From Alphaproteobacteria bacterium (GTDB lineage Bacteria; Pseudomonadota; Alphaproteobacteria; Micavibrionales; UBA2020), in assembly GCA_025934695.1 (NCBI GenBank), contig JAICWS010000005.1, forward strand, positions 82,206 to 146,205: 64,000 bases of DNA, in the 5' to 3' direction. Positions 50,925 through 59,876 of the stretch are shown piece by piece. Position 1 is the stretch's first letter, and the number at the start of each line of letters is the position of its first letter. The notes under the pieces are model-generated. The model saw only the letters and a program-made list of their open reading frames with translations, had not been told where the DNA came from and searched no databases. Position numbers and translations under genes: made by a program.

Positions 50925-51953
50925 TTACCGGCTGAAGACTTCGGTCACCGGCCGGGTGCCCTCGGTGCCTATGACCTTGAACGAACCGGTCGCGGCATTC
51001 GCTGTCATGGCGAGACGACTTAAGGCGTTGCCGATCGGCTCCCGGAACCAGCTAAAATCCTTCCCGTAGTCGGCGAGCGGAATGTCGCAGGCGCCTAAGA
51101 CCCGCGTATGGCTGCACAGGGCGCGCGGCATCCAACCGTGGCCGAGGCCGTTGAGATGGCTTTCAAAATGGTTTGCCGTCGCGACGCGTCCGTCCTTCAT
51201 CTCCCGGATCGCGAATTTATCCTCGGTGCGCTCGATGATGCAGCCTTCGCCTTCCTTCGTGCCGGTCAGGATATAGATGACGGGGATCGACAAGGGCTCG
51301 GTCGCGAGCATTTTCTTTGCTTCTTCGTAATTCTTCGCCGTTTCGAAAACCTTGCGCAGCAGGTGCGAGGGCGGCAGCCCAGTCTGGTTGTTGAAATAAT
51401 GCCGATTGCGCGCCCAGTCGAGGAAGATGCCGGTCCGGCGGCGGCGCATCGGCGCCTGGTTAAGCGCGGCGGCGAAACGCCCTTGTGCCGTCGCGGTGTA
51501 AATGCCGGCGACGCCCGGCCAGGTCACATTGTGAAATTCTCCCGCAGGACCTTTCTGATGCACGACGACCATCGCCTCGCCTAAGCCCTGGAACGGCCAA
51601 TCAAGGATGCGCGCCAGCAGCGGCGCGCCGGGTTGCACCTGGAACGCGCCCGAGGTGCAGCCCCATTCATAGCTCATATTGAGCGCGATGGTGCCTTTCT
51701 CGCCCACGATCTGCGCAGTCTTTTCGATTTCGGCGAGGTAGGGATTTTTGGTCTTCTTCAGCCAGCCGAGCGAGAGGCTGTCGCCGATGGGCAGCGCGAC
51801 GCCGCTCACCAGCTTCGACTTCCAGCCAAAAGCCATGCGGCTGTTGCGGATCAGGTCGATGGTCATCTTCTTATACGTCTCGACCAGGGGAATAAGTCCC
51901 GTTTCCCGCGCGTCGAAGTAAGGGATCGTCACAAGCTGCTGCCCGCTGGCCAT
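50925..51953 (-). CDS. Ntn hydrolase resembling acid ceramidase
   Basis: A 342-residue protein with the acid ceramidase / choloylglycine hydrolase pattern: an internal nucleophile Cys99 in MSYEWGCTSGAF, then LARILDWPFQGLGEAMVVVHQ (the RNLDW-like loop with Arg and Asp), NQAPMRRRRTG, and the late ATANHFESHL. Such enzymes cut amide bonds of lipids after self-cleavage before the Cys. No signal peptide is seen, so it may be cytoplasmic. The start at ATG 51953 follows TTGACC. Substrate unknown; amide lipids or conjugates are candidates. Confidence 0.8.
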   Translation of the reverse strand: MASGQQLVTIPYFDARETGLIPLVETYKKMTIDLIRNSRMAFGWKSKLVSGVALPIGDSLSLGWLKKTKNPYLAEIEKTAQIVGEKGTIALNMSYEWGCTSGAFQVQPGAPLLARILDWPFQGLGEAMVVVHQKGPAGEFHNVTWPGVAGIYTATAQGRFAAALNQAPMRRRRTGIFLDWARNRHYFNNQTGLPPSHLLRKVFETAKNYEEAKKMLATEPLSIPVIYILTGTKEGEGCIIERTEDKFAIREMKDGRVATANHFESHLNGLGHGWMPRALCSHTRVLGACDIPLADYGKDFSWFREPIGNALSRLAMTANAATGSFKVIGTEGTRPVTEVFSR

Positions 51954-52075
51954 GGTCAAACTCCGGCTAAGGCTCCTTTAAATGAAGGAGCTGATAAAGA
52001 ATATAGTATACGGGCTGAATGAATCAGGTCTTAAAGGCACATTGACGCTTATGTCAATAATATAAGCCGATGAAT

Positions 52076-52852
52076 TTACGGCTCTTTGCCCTTGAAGATC
52101 GATTTATCGTGCTTGTGCTGCGGGTTTGCGGGGAGGATCGGGTTCGCGTCGGGGAATTCCGCATGCGTGTATTTTGAGCGATCGAACGGTGCCCAGGCCC
52201 CTTCGGGCTGCGACAGCCGGTCGAGGATGATCGACACCGACAAGGGGTTGCAGGCCATGCCGATATGGCTGCCCTTCACTTCGACATTCTCGGTTTCCGG
52301 CGCGATGGGGTTCAGCGAGGCCTGCCACTTCACGATGCCGTCCTCTTTCGAATAGATCGAGGTTGTCGGCACCGGCGGCGGCGTCAGGCAGCGTTGCTCG
52401 AAGCCCGCATCGTCCAGCGGCGATGCGCCGGGATTGAAGAAGTCATAGGCCTTGCGCACGGTCTCATAAGCGCCCTTGTCAGCGTCGCCGAGCATGCCGA
52501 AGGGCGAGCCCATGGTAATGACGCCGCGGACCATCTCGGGGAATTCGCGCGCCAGCTCACGCGCATAAACGCCGCCGAGGCTGTGGCCAATGAGCGAGAC
52601 TTTCTTGCCGCCGCTCTTGTCGTAGACTTCCTTCAGGCGTTTTTCCAGCGCTTCGCCGGTCGCCTCATCGAATCCCATGTTGCGGCCATTGTCCCAGCCG
52701 TACACCTCATAGCCTTTTTCCGCGACGACAGCGCGCAGGAAATGCGTCATGCCATTGTCGGTCGACAGAAAGCCCGGCAGGAACAGCACCGGATGGCCGT
52801 CGCCGTCGGGCAGCTTGTCCTTGATCTTGTGCCACTGGCGGCGCAGCGCCAT
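52076..52852 (-). CDS. Alpha/beta hydrolase, lipase or esterase
   Basis: A 258-residue alpha/beta hydrolase with PVLFLPGFLSTDNGMTHFLRAV near the N-terminus, the nucleophile elbow LIGHSLGGVYA (Ser at about residue 93), and GVITMGSPFGM, typical of cytoplasmic triacylglycerol-lipase-like proteins. The coding signal may extend 22 codons upstream (KKLKQIFNTASEPARAARDY) without an ATG or GTG in frame, so the true start may be a rarer codon. The next gene upstream ends 74 bases before this ATG. Confidence 0.9.
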   Translation of the reverse strand: MALRRQWHKIKDKLPDGDGHPVLFLPGFLSTDNGMTHFLRAVVAEKGYEVYGWDNGRNMGFDEATGEALEKRLKEVYDKSGGKKVSLIGHSLGGVYARELAREFPEMVRGVITMGSPFGMLGDADKGAYETVRKAYDFFNPGASPLDDAGFEQRCLTPPPVPTTSIYSKEDGIVKWQASLNPIAPETENVEVKGSHIGMACNPLSVSIILDRLSQPEGAWAPFDRSKYTHAEFPDANPILPANPQHKHDKSIFKGKEP

Positions 52853-52926
52853 ATAATCTCTCGCCGCCCGCGCGGGCTCGCTCGCGGTGTTGAAGATCTG
52901 CTTCAGTTTTTTGACATGAAAACGTT

Positions 52927-53766
52927 TTATGGCTGGGGTCCTTTCGGTGCGGCGGGCGCGGCTTTCGTCGGCGTTACCATGAATTTTTCGATCTCCTTGC
53001 CATCCAGTGTCGCAACGGGCGGTTTGCCGGGCTCGAACAACTTCGCCGTCTTGCCGCCGAGCAGCTCGATTGAGTTCCCGCGAATGCGCAGCGCCGTCCC
53101 TTCCTTCAGGCCGACGCAGTTCACGTTATTGTCTTCCTGGAACTGGATAATGCGGTCGTCGCGCGTCTCGCCCTGGTAAGGCACGATCTTGCCGTCTTCC
53201 TCATAATGCGGCTTGCCTTCAAAGTAATGCGGATTGATCTGGAACGGCACGAGGCCCAGGGCATTCAGCGTTTTCGGCTGGACAATGGGCATGTCATTGG
53301 TGGTCATGATGGTCGGGCCCGCGACATTGATGCCGGCGCTGGCGCCCATGTAGGGCATGCCGTTTTCAACTTTGTCCCGGATGGCCTCGAGCAGCCCGGT
53401 CTTTTGCAGCGTATCCAGAAGCCGGAAGGTATTGCCGCCGCCCATGTAGATGCCGTCGACCTTGTCGAGTTCGGCCACCGGATTTTCGAATTCATGCGCG
53501 GAGATAATGTTGATGCCAAGCGGCGCGAGGCTTTTCCTCACGCGCTCCGTCACAGCATCATGATCTTTCAGCGCGAAAGGCACGAACATGATTGTCTTGG
53601 GATTTTCAGGTGATGCGCCATACAGGTCGGCAATCGTCTCGCCACGCTTGCTCGCGAGCGCGCCGTTGCTCATGAGCAGCAGGTTCAGCTTGTCGCGCTT
53701 GACGTCGGCCGCCTTGGGCGCGGCAACATGCTGTGACTTCCTGAAATGGGTCTTCAGCTTCGACAT
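52927..53766 (-). CDS. PepE-like (dipeptidase E, family S51) protein
   Basis: A 279-residue protein that matches PepE, an alpha-aspartyl dipeptidase. The core has VDGIYMGGGNTFRLLDTLQ, the nucleophile GASAGINVAG (Ser in the G-x-S-A-G elbow, near residue 143), and GLVPFQINPHYFEG. The N-terminal 30 residues are basic and probably disordered, and the C-terminal 45 residues (after GKTAKLFEPGKPP) are extra; PepE itself is shorter. It could instead be a related cyanophycinase-type enzyme, but the motifs fit PepE better. Confidence 0.9.
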   Translation of the reverse strand: MSKLKTHFRKSQHVAAPKAADVKRDKLNLLLMSNGALASKRGETIADLYGASPENPKTIMFVPFALKDHDAVTERVRKSLAPLGINIISAHEFENPVAELDKVDGIYMGGGNTFRLLDTLQKTGLLEAIRDKVENGMPYMGASAGINVAGPTIMTTNDMPIVQPKTLNALGLVPFQINPHYFEGKPHYEEDGKIVPYQGETRDDRIIQFQEDNNVNCVGLKEGTALRIRGNSIELLGGKTAKLFEPGKPPVATLDGKEIEKFMVTPTKAAPAAPKGPQP

Positions 53767-53867
53767 GGAATCTCTCTCGCGATTTTGGATGGGGAGGAGA
53801 TTACCATACCCAGAGAGGTGGTCAATCCGGTCTATCTGTCAATTTTATCAGTAAGATACCCTTCAAT

Positions 53868-54003
53868 CCCCTCTCCCAACGAAGTTGGGAGAGGGTTAGG
53901 GAGAGGGAACAGAGATCAAGCTGAATTGGAAAGGATGGCGCCGATTATAACCACTGCTCCGTCCCCTCTCTCCAACTCTCTCCCGCTTCGCGGGAGAGAG
54001 GGC
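53868..54003. repeat. Paired palindrome of CTCTCCC type
   Basis: CCCCTCTCCCAACGAAGTTGGG and GTTAGGGAGAGGG on the left, and CTCTCTCC...CTTCGCGGGAGAGAGG on the right. It is related to family C but with a different loop, and lies between a PepE-like gene and the next minus gene. Confidence 0.65.
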
Positions 54004-54009
54004 ACACTG

Positions 54010-54249
54010 CTATTCCGTCGAGAGACGCTCCGCAATTTCGAGGAGGACGCGAATACCTTCATCATTGCAGTAGCGTCCTTCATCTGAAGGATATTCATCT
54101 TGTACAGAGACCAGTTTTTCCCGGATTTCCTCGATTTCCGCATCGTCTTGTCGAATAGAAATAAAACCGTCCCAATCCCACCTGCCACAGGATCCATCGA
54201 CGAAAGACTTTATCAGTTGCGCAAGCTCTATTCTGGTTATGTGCGCCAT
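54010..54249 (-). CDS. Small hypothetical protein, 79 residues
   Basis: An acidic protein with motif FVDGSCGRWDWDGFISIRQDDAEIEEIREKL and ending GIRVLLEIAERL. I do not know the family; the WDWDxFIS box is distinctive and I recall similar small proteins in other bacteria. No ribosome site is visible before the ATG. It is twelve bases downstream of the GNAT gene on the same strand, so they are probably co-transcribed. Confidence 0.6.
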   Translation of the reverse strand: MAHITRIELAQLIKSFVDGSCGRWDWDGFISIRQDDAEIEEIREKLVSVQDEYPSDEGRYCNDEGIRVLLEIAERLSTE

Positions 54250-54260
54250 GCAGGAATCTA

Positions 54261-55223
54261 TTACCCCGTCACATCCTTCACGAAATCGAACTGGTCGCGC
54301 AGGGGGATGCGATTGGCTTCCTTGGGGATGGAGGGCTTTTCGAAGCGCAGCATATCGAAGATGTTCAGATGCGCCTTGTTCAGCACATAGCCGCGCCGCT
54401 GATAGAAGCTGTAGGCGACGAGATTGGCGTTGTCGGTCGAGATGAGGACTTTGGGCAACTTGAGCTTCTTCGCCTCTTCCTCCGCCGCTTTCAGCAGCGC
54501 CGTGCCGACGCCGCGTTTTTCCTTGTCGCTGGCGAGCGTAACGACATGCAGCACTCCGTCGATATTGCGATAGGTCAGCGAGGCGATGATGCGTCCGCCT
54601 TCAACCGCCACGAAACCGGGCAATCCGGTCGTATCGATGAATTCATGCGCCCAGGCGATCTGGCTGTCCTTCCAGTGCTTCTTGATCTGCGCATCCACCG
54701 CGGCGCGGTCGGCATCGCTCAAAGGCCGGATGACATGGCCGGTCGCGCCGGCCGTGCCAGCCGGCGGCGCCGGCGGCTTGATGATGCCTGCCGCAATCGC
54801 CGGTTTCATGAAATAGCTGCGGTTGGATTCATTCTGCTGGCGCTGCACGGTGAAATCGTATTTCGCGAAGACATCCTCGACCTTGTCGGCGCGCTTGATA
54901 TCGATGGCATCGACTGGAAAGCCGGGCAGTTCGCGCAAGTAAGTCAGCAGCGGCTTGCGCACATCGGCCGGAATGTTGTGCCGGTGAAACAGCGCCATTA
55001 GCCCGTCGAAGGTCGTGGCGTCGGCGAGCGCGGCGAAATTCAGCTTCATTTCGCCTTTGTCACGCAGGTAGCACAGCACGCCCGCCACGGCGTTGATTAG
55101 CTCGGACACCGCGGTCTTGGTGCTGGTGCCGATATCGTTTTCGTCGAGCTCCTTCGTGAGGGCGTTCACGATGTCCGCGGGCCCCCGCGAGCCGCACATA
55201 AATTCGACTGTCGTCTTGTCCAT
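54261..55223 (-). CDS. GNAT-domain N-acetyltransferase with N-terminal extension
   Basis: A 320-residue protein. The C-terminal half (about 170-300) is a GNAT fold: LPGFVAVEGGRIIASLTYRNIDGVLHVVTLASDKEKRGVGTALLKAAEEEA, with the acetyl-CoA loop KRGVGTA, and YSFYQRRGYV. The N-terminal 150 residues are helical (MCGSRGPADIVNALTKEL..., TFDGLMALFHRHNIPADVRKPLLTYLRELPGFPVDAIDIKRADKVEDVFAKYDF), joined by a Pro-rich linker (PPAPPAGTAG). GGAGGGG lies six bases before the ATG. Divergent from coaBC; substrate unknown. Confidence 0.87.
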   Translation of the reverse strand: MDKTTVEFMCGSRGPADIVNALTKELDENDIGTSTKTAVSELINAVAGVLCYLRDKGEMKLNFAALADATTFDGLMALFHRHNIPADVRKPLLTYLRELPGFPVDAIDIKRADKVEDVFAKYDFTVQRQQNESNRSYFMKPAIAAGIIKPPAPPAGTAGATGHVIRPLSDADRAAVDAQIKKHWKDSQIAWAHEFIDTTGLPGFVAVEGGRIIASLTYRNIDGVLHVVTLASDKEKRGVGTALLKAAEEEAKKLKLPKVLISTDNANLVAYSFYQRRGYVLNKAHLNIFDMLRFEKPSIPKEANRIPLRDQFDFVKDVTG

Positions 55224-55255
55224 TCGCCCCTCCAAATACATGAAAACGAAGAAAT

Positions 55256-55285
55256 TTGCGCTGCCCGTCATTTTGCCTATATAAT
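55256..55285 (+). promoter_or_regulatory. Promoter of coaBC, possibly leaderless
   Basis: TTGCGC, 18 bases, TATAAT, then six bases to the ATG at 55292 with no ribosome site, so the mRNA would start at or near the start codon. Confidence 0.55.
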
Positions 55286-55291
55286 ATAGGT

Positions 55292-56512
55292 ATGGCAACT
55301 GCATCCCACGATCTTTCCGGACGCCGCATTCTCCTGATCATCTCGGGCGGCATCGCGGCGTACAAAGGCCTCGAGTTGATCCGCCGCCTGCGCGACACGG
55401 GCGCTGACGTGCGCTGCATCCTGACCTCCGGCGGCGCCCAATTCATAACGCCGCTCTCCGTTGCCGCGCTTTCCGAAAATAAGGTTCATACGGATATTTT
55501 TTCTTTAACGGATGAATCTGAAATGGGGCATATCCGCCTCGCGCGCGACTGCGACCTCGTCCTCATCGCGCCGGCGAGCGCAAATATGATCGGCCGCGCG
55601 GCGCATGGCCTCGCCGACGATCTCGCCGGAACTGTTCTTCTGGCGACTGACAAGCCCGTCATGATCGCGCCCGCCATGAACCCCGTCATGTGGGAAAACA
55701 AGGCGGTGCAGGAAAACTTAGGGATACTGAAGAAGCGCGGCTACCACATCCTTGTGCCCGGCGCGGGCGACATGGCCTGCGGCGAAACGGGCGTCGGACG
55801 GTTGGCCGAGGTGCCCGATATCGTCAAAGCGGTCGGCGGTTTTTTTTTGCAAAGCGGACCGCTAAAGGGGCTTAAGGCCCTCGTTACCAGCGGGCCCACC
55901 TTCGAGCCTCTCGATCCCGTGCGTTTTATCGGCAACCGTTCTTCGGGCAAGCAGGGCCATGCGATTGCGGAAGCGCTTGCATTGGCGGGCGCCGATGTGA
56001 CGTTGGTCGCGGGCCCGGTCAAGGAACCCGCCCCGCGCCTGGTTAGAGCGCTCCATGTCGAAACCGCGCAGGAAATGCTCGACGCCTGCCTGAAATCCCT
56101 GCCCGTCGATATCGCCGTCTGCGCAGCGGCCGTGGCGGATTTCCGGCCCGAAGAAGCTTCCGACAGAAAGATCAAGAAATCCGGCAAGGAGCCGATGACG
56201 GTCAGGCTCGTCCAAAACCCGGATATTCTCGCGACCCTTTCGCAAAGCAACCGCCGGCCCAAACTTGTCATCGGCTTCGCCGCCGAAACCAACGACGGGC
56301 TCGAGAACGCGAAGAAAAAGCTGGCGAACAAGGGCTGCGACTGGCTCGTCCTCAACGACGTCAGCGGCGGCAAGGTTTTCGGGCAGGACAGCAATATCGT
56401 GACGCTGCTGCAAAAATCCGGCGCCGAGGTTTCATCCGAAACCTGGCCGCAGATGGGCAAGAAGGAAGTCGCGCGCGACCTGGTCGCGAAGATTGCGACG
56501 AGCTTTAAATAG
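55292..56512 (+). CDS. coaBC: Bifunctional CoaBC: phosphopantothenoylcysteine synthetase/decarboxylase
   Basis: Joins phosphopantothenate to cysteine and decarboxylates the product, giving 4-phosphopantetheine. The product is 406 residues. The CoaC half has [23 protein letters not shown], the flavin/substrate region [52 protein letters not shown] and the [15 protein letters not shown] loop; the catalytic CoaC Cys is in [12 protein letters not shown]. The CoaB half begins [31 protein letters not shown], with [15 protein letters not shown] and [11 protein letters not shown] 55292 follows a -10 box directly. Confidence 0.97.
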   Translation: MATASHDLSGRRILLIISGGIAAYKGLELIRRLRDTGADVRCILTSGGAQFITPLSVAALSENKVHTDIFSLTDESEMGHIRLARDCDLVLIAPASANMIGRAAHGLADDLAGTVLLATDKPVMIAPAMNPVMWENKAVQENLGILKKRGYHILVPGAGDMACGETGVGRLAEVPDIVKAVGGFFLQSGPLKGLKALVTSGPTFEPLDPVRFIGNRSSGKQGHAIAEALALAGADVTLVAGPVKEPAPRLVRALHVETAQEMLDACLKSLPVDIAVCAAAVADFRPEEASDRKIKKSGKEPMTVRLVQNPDILATLSQSNRRPKLVIGFAAETNDGLENAKKKLANKGCDWLVLNDVSGGKVFGQDSNIVTLLQKSGAEVSSETWPQMGKKEVARDLVAKIATSFK

Positions 56513-56513
56513 C

Positions 56514-56625
56514 CTTGTAACCCGGCGAAAGCCAGGGTCTACGATATCTCCGCCCATGAGGCGAAAACTATTCCCACCGGTATTGCGGAGAGATGTTAGA
56601 CCCCGGCTTGCGCCGGGGTTACAAG
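56514..56625. repeat. Family A paired palindrome
   Basis: Left arm CTTGTAACCCGGCGAAAGCC (one base short of the core) and right arm ending CGCCGGGGTTACAAG, between convergent coaBC and the asparagine-synthetase-like gene. Confidence 0.85.
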
Positions 56626-56628
56626 TGC

Positions 56629-58530
56629 TCAATGCGACATCCAGCCCTTTTCGTGATCCACGAAAATGCGGAACCAGATTTCGAGCGAGAGCAACGCGAA
56701 GACCTGGCGCGCGTAAATCGGCTCGTCGGTTTTGGCGCCGGCCAGCAATGCCTTGACGGCCTGCCAGTCGAACAGTTCGCGGCGGCGGACGCTGCTTTCC
56801 GACAGGCAGGTTTCTACCATCCCCTTCAGCGGCTCGGCGGCGAGACATTCAGCCAATAGCGACCTGCGTTCGGGTTGTGACACGGCAGCGGGCGGGATAA
56901 GCCCCGGATGTGCCTTGTCCAGGTACTTGCGCAGCAATATCCTGTCGCGCCCCTTCGTGCGGCGCAGGTGATCGGGCAGGCCGATCAGGAATTCGGCGAG
57001 ACGGTGATCCATGAACGGCAGGCGGCATTCCGTCGAACTGAACATGCCGATTTTTTCGACCGGCGCCAGCACCCCTTCGGGCAATCCGCTTGCGTTTTCG
57101 ATCGCCATGATCGCGCCCGTGGCCGACGGCCAGCCTTCGGGATCGTGGCGGGTATCGGCATAGGTTTCCATGACGGGGATCATATCGCCGATGTAAAGCG
57201 CCTGCTTGTCGCGCTGGTCGAGAATGCCGGCGACGCTTAAATACTGACGCCATAGCGAGCCCGCGCGCAACGCCTCGACGACGTCGAACAGGCGCTGCTT
57301 GGTGCGCGGTCCGACGCGGCCCTCGAAGCCCAGCTTGCGCGCCATCGACGCCTGCGGCGCCAGGGCGTAGAGCGACTTGAGCGCGGAATAGAAGGCCTTG
57401 GGCTTCTCGATCGCGTTCAGCAGCTGCTGTTCGAAAGGAAGACTCGCGAACATCTCCGCGCCGCCGTTGCCGGTGACGAGAGCGCCGCGCGGCCGCGCCA
57501 TGCGCGCGGCGATGTAAAACGGCATGAGGCTGATATCGGCCACCGGCTCGTCCAGCGCCCAGATCGCCTCGGGGAATTTATCCATATCCTGCGGGAGAAA
57601 ATTGACCGTCTCGGCCTTGCAGCCCAGCTGCGCCGCGACCGCCGCCGCCGAAACGTCGGAAGAAGCGTCGTAGCAGAAGGCCGTCACCGGCGAGGAGGAA
57701 TTTTTCGCCAGCACTGCCGCGACCGCGGCGGACTCAATGTCGCCCGACAGATAGATGCCGAAACCATCGACCGCATGCTGGCGCACGGCCTCTTCGAACA
57801 GGCTGGCGAAGCGCGCCTCGAAATCCTCATCGGTCTTGAGAACCGGATCCGGCTTCGCGAAGCTTTCTACCTGCCAATAGGGCTCGATCATCACGTGCAG
57901 CCCCGGGTTCCAGAGCACGCGATGGCCCGCCGGCAGCTTATGGACGCCCTTGAACATCGCGTCAGGCCCCGGCGAACAGCCCATCGACAGATAGGCGTCG
58001 ATGCCGCGCAGGTCGGCCTCAAGGGAGACGCCCGGATGCTCGAACAGCGACTTGATCTCGGAGGCGAAGACAAAAGTGCCCGACTGGGTCGTCGCGTAAT
58101 AGAGCGGTTTCACGCCGAGCGGATCGCGCGCAATAAAAGCCAGATCTTTCTGCGGATCGTGGATCGCGAGGACGAAAGCGCCGCGCATGCGGTTGACGCA
58201 GCTGACGCCGTAAACCTCGTAAAGCCTAAGTGCGACTTCGGCCATCGTGGCGCCAGTCAGGCGCACGCCCTTCTTCTCGAGCTGTTCCAGTTCCTCGCGG
58301 TAATTGGTGAATTCGCCGGCGAGGACGATGGCCGTGTCGCGCTCCGCGTCGACATAGCAGCGCTCGCCGACAAGGGAAAAATCGCCGTCCAGCTGGCGCA
58401 CGCCGAGCGAGACCGCGCCCTGCTCGTAATATTGCACGTGGGTTGCGCCGCGATGCATCATCTTGCCCATCATGCTGCGCAGCACCGACGGCGGCTGCGG
58501 CGACCCTAAATATCCGGCAATGCCGCTCAT
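56629..58530 (-). CDS. Degenerate asparagine-synthetase-like protein
   Basis: A 633-residue protein with the AsnB layout: an N-terminal glutamine amidotransferase-like domain (residues 1-190) and a C-terminal synthetase-like domain. Key residues are lost in both. Cys1 of AsnB is here Ser2 (MSGIAGYLG), so no glutaminase nucleophile; the HRGPD motif is HRGATH; NGEIYN is AGEFTN; DGMFAF is RGAFVL. The PP-loop SGGLDS is SGDIES and the DGGDELFGG-like motif is GNGGAEMFAS. The fold seems kept (RDPLGVKPLYY, PFMDHRLAEFLIGLPDHL, GRDRILLRKYL). It overlaps the CNNM gene by four bases. Probably a pseudoenzyme or a protein with a new activity. Confidence 0.88.
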   Translation of the reverse strand: MSGIAGYLGSPQPPSVLRSMMGKMMHRGATHVQYYEQGAVSLGVRQLDGDFSLVGERCYVDAERDTAIVLAGEFTNYREELEQLEKKGVRLTGATMAEVALRLYEVYGVSCVNRMRGAFVLAIHDPQKDLAFIARDPLGVKPLYYATTQSGTFVFASEIKSLFEHPGVSLEADLRGIDAYLSMGCSPGPDAMFKGVHKLPAGHRVLWNPGLHVMIEPYWQVESFAKPDPVLKTDEDFEARFASLFEEAVRQHAVDGFGIYLSGDIESAAVAAVLAKNSSSPVTAFCYDASSDVSAAAVAAQLGCKAETVNFLPQDMDKFPEAIWALDEPVADISLMPFYIAARMARPRGALVTGNGGAEMFASLPFEQQLLNAIEKPKAFYSALKSLYALAPQASMARKLGFEGRVGPRTKQRLFDVVEALRAGSLWRQYLSVAGILDQRDKQALYIGDMIPVMETYADTRHDPEGWPSATGAIMAIENASGLPEGVLAPVEKIGMFSSTECRLPFMDHRLAEFLIGLPDHLRRTKGRDRILLRKYLDKAHPGLIPPAAVSQPERRSLLAECLAAEPLKGMVETCLSESSVRRRELFDWQAVKALLAGAKTDEPIYARQVFALLSLEIWFRIFVDHEKGWMSH

Positions 58531-59852
58531 GCGTTGCCCGCTCCGGCCGTCGCGGCCAGGGCGCTGTCCTTCACCGGGGGCGTCGGCGGCGTGATGCGGA
58601 CAAGCGTGATCTGATTGCGCTGTTTCTTCAGGATTTCGAAACGGTAATCGTAAAAGTTGAAGATCTGGCCGATGGCCGGAATACGCTGGCTTTCGAACAG
58701 CAGCAGCCCCGCGATGGTCGAATATTCCTCGTCGGGCAGACTCCAGTCGAGGTCGCGCTTGAGATCGCGCAAGGTCACTTTGCCATCGACGATGAATGTC
58801 CCGTCCGGCTGGGGGCGGACGCCGGGCACGGTCACATCATGCTCGTCGTCGATCTGGCCCACGATTTCCTCGAGCACGTCTTCCATCGTGATCATGCCGG
58901 TCAGCGCGCCGTATTCGTCAACGACCATGGCCAAATGTTCACGCCGGCGGCGGAACGCCTGCAGCTGGTTGAGCAGCGTGGTCGATTCCGGGATGAACCA
59001 GGGTTCCATCATCGCGTTATTGACATCGACCTTGCTCATGTCGCCGTTGCACTGGCTGAGTTCCTGCAGCAGCAGCTTGGTATGGATGACGCCGATGATA
59101 TTGTCGGGACTGTCCTTCCACACCGGAATGCGCGTATAGGCGCTGTGCAGCACCTCGTCTACGATCTGCTCGACTGGCGTGTCGCGGTTGATCATGTTGA
59201 CGTTGCGGCGATGGACCATGACCTTTTCGACGCTGACGTCGGCGAGCTCCATGATCGAGCGCAGCATGGTCCCGGTTTCGGGCGCCTCGCCTTTTACTTC
59301 TTCGGTATCCTTGAACAGTTCGATGGCGCCTCGCAGCTCCTCTTCGTGGGCGGTCGCGGAATGCCCTTGCGTGTCGATGCCGAAGACGCGGAAGATGAAG
59401 CCCACGACCTTGCCGACCGCGATAGTGATCGGCGAGAACAAAGCGATGACGAAGCGCACGGGGAAAGCGATCAGCAGCGCCATTTTGTCGGCGTGCAAGA
59501 GCGCGTAGGTTTTAGGCATGACCTCGGCGAACATGAAGACGATGACGGTCACACCCAAGGTCGCGATGGCGATCCCCTTATGGCCAAACACCTCGACGAG
59601 AACAGAGGTCGCCAAGGCGGTCGCGAAGATATTCATGAAACTGTTGCCGAGCAGCAGTGCGCCGATAAGCTGCTCTTTCTTTTCGCGCATCTTGAGCACG
59701 AGGCCGGCGCGCTTGCTGCCATCGGCTTCGAGGCCCACCATGCGCGACCGCGACGCCCCCGTCAGCGCCGTCTCCGCGCCGGCAAAGAAGGCCGAGCCTG
59801 CGAGCAGCGCCACGAAGCTGATGATCTGAACCGTATAAGCCGTGATGTTCAT
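58527..59852 (-). CDS. CNNM/CorC-HlyC family membrane protein (DUF21, CBS pair)
   Basis: A 441-residue inner-membrane protein of the CNNM/CorC family, linked to Mg2+ or Co2+ transport. The DUF21 domain (about residues 1-190) has three or four helices (ISFVALLAGSAFFAGAETALTGASRS, ALLLGNSFMNIFATALATSVLVE, AIATLGVTVIVFMFAEVMPKTYAL). A CBS pair follows (about 210-335), then the C-terminal transporter-associated domain (DGTFIVDGKVTLRDLKRDLDWSLPDEEYSTIAGLLLFESQRIP). It overlaps the asparagine-synthetase-like gene by four bases, so the two are probably made together. Confidence 0.94.
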   Translation of the reverse strand: MNITAYTVQIISFVALLAGSAFFAGAETALTGASRSRMVGLEADGSKRAGLVLKMREKKEQLIGALLLGNSFMNIFATALATSVLVEVFGHKGIAIATLGVTVIVFMFAEVMPKTYALLHADKMALLIAFPVRFVIALFSPITIAVGKVVGFIFRVFGIDTQGHSATAHEEELRGAIELFKDTEEVKGEAPETGTMLRSIMELADVSVEKVMVHRRNVNMINRDTPVEQIVDEVLHSAYTRIPVWKDSPDNIIGVIHTKLLLQELSQCNGDMSKVDVNNAMMEPWFIPESTTLLNQLQAFRRRREHLAMVVDEYGALTGMITMEDVLEEIVGQIDDEHDVTVPGVRPQPDGTFIVDGKVTLRDLKRDLDWSLPDEEYSTIAGLLLFESQRIPAIGQIFNFYDYRFEILKKQRNQITLVRITPPTPPVKDSALAATAGAGNA

Positions 59853-59876
59853 GTTATTTACCTTTTAATTCCTCTA

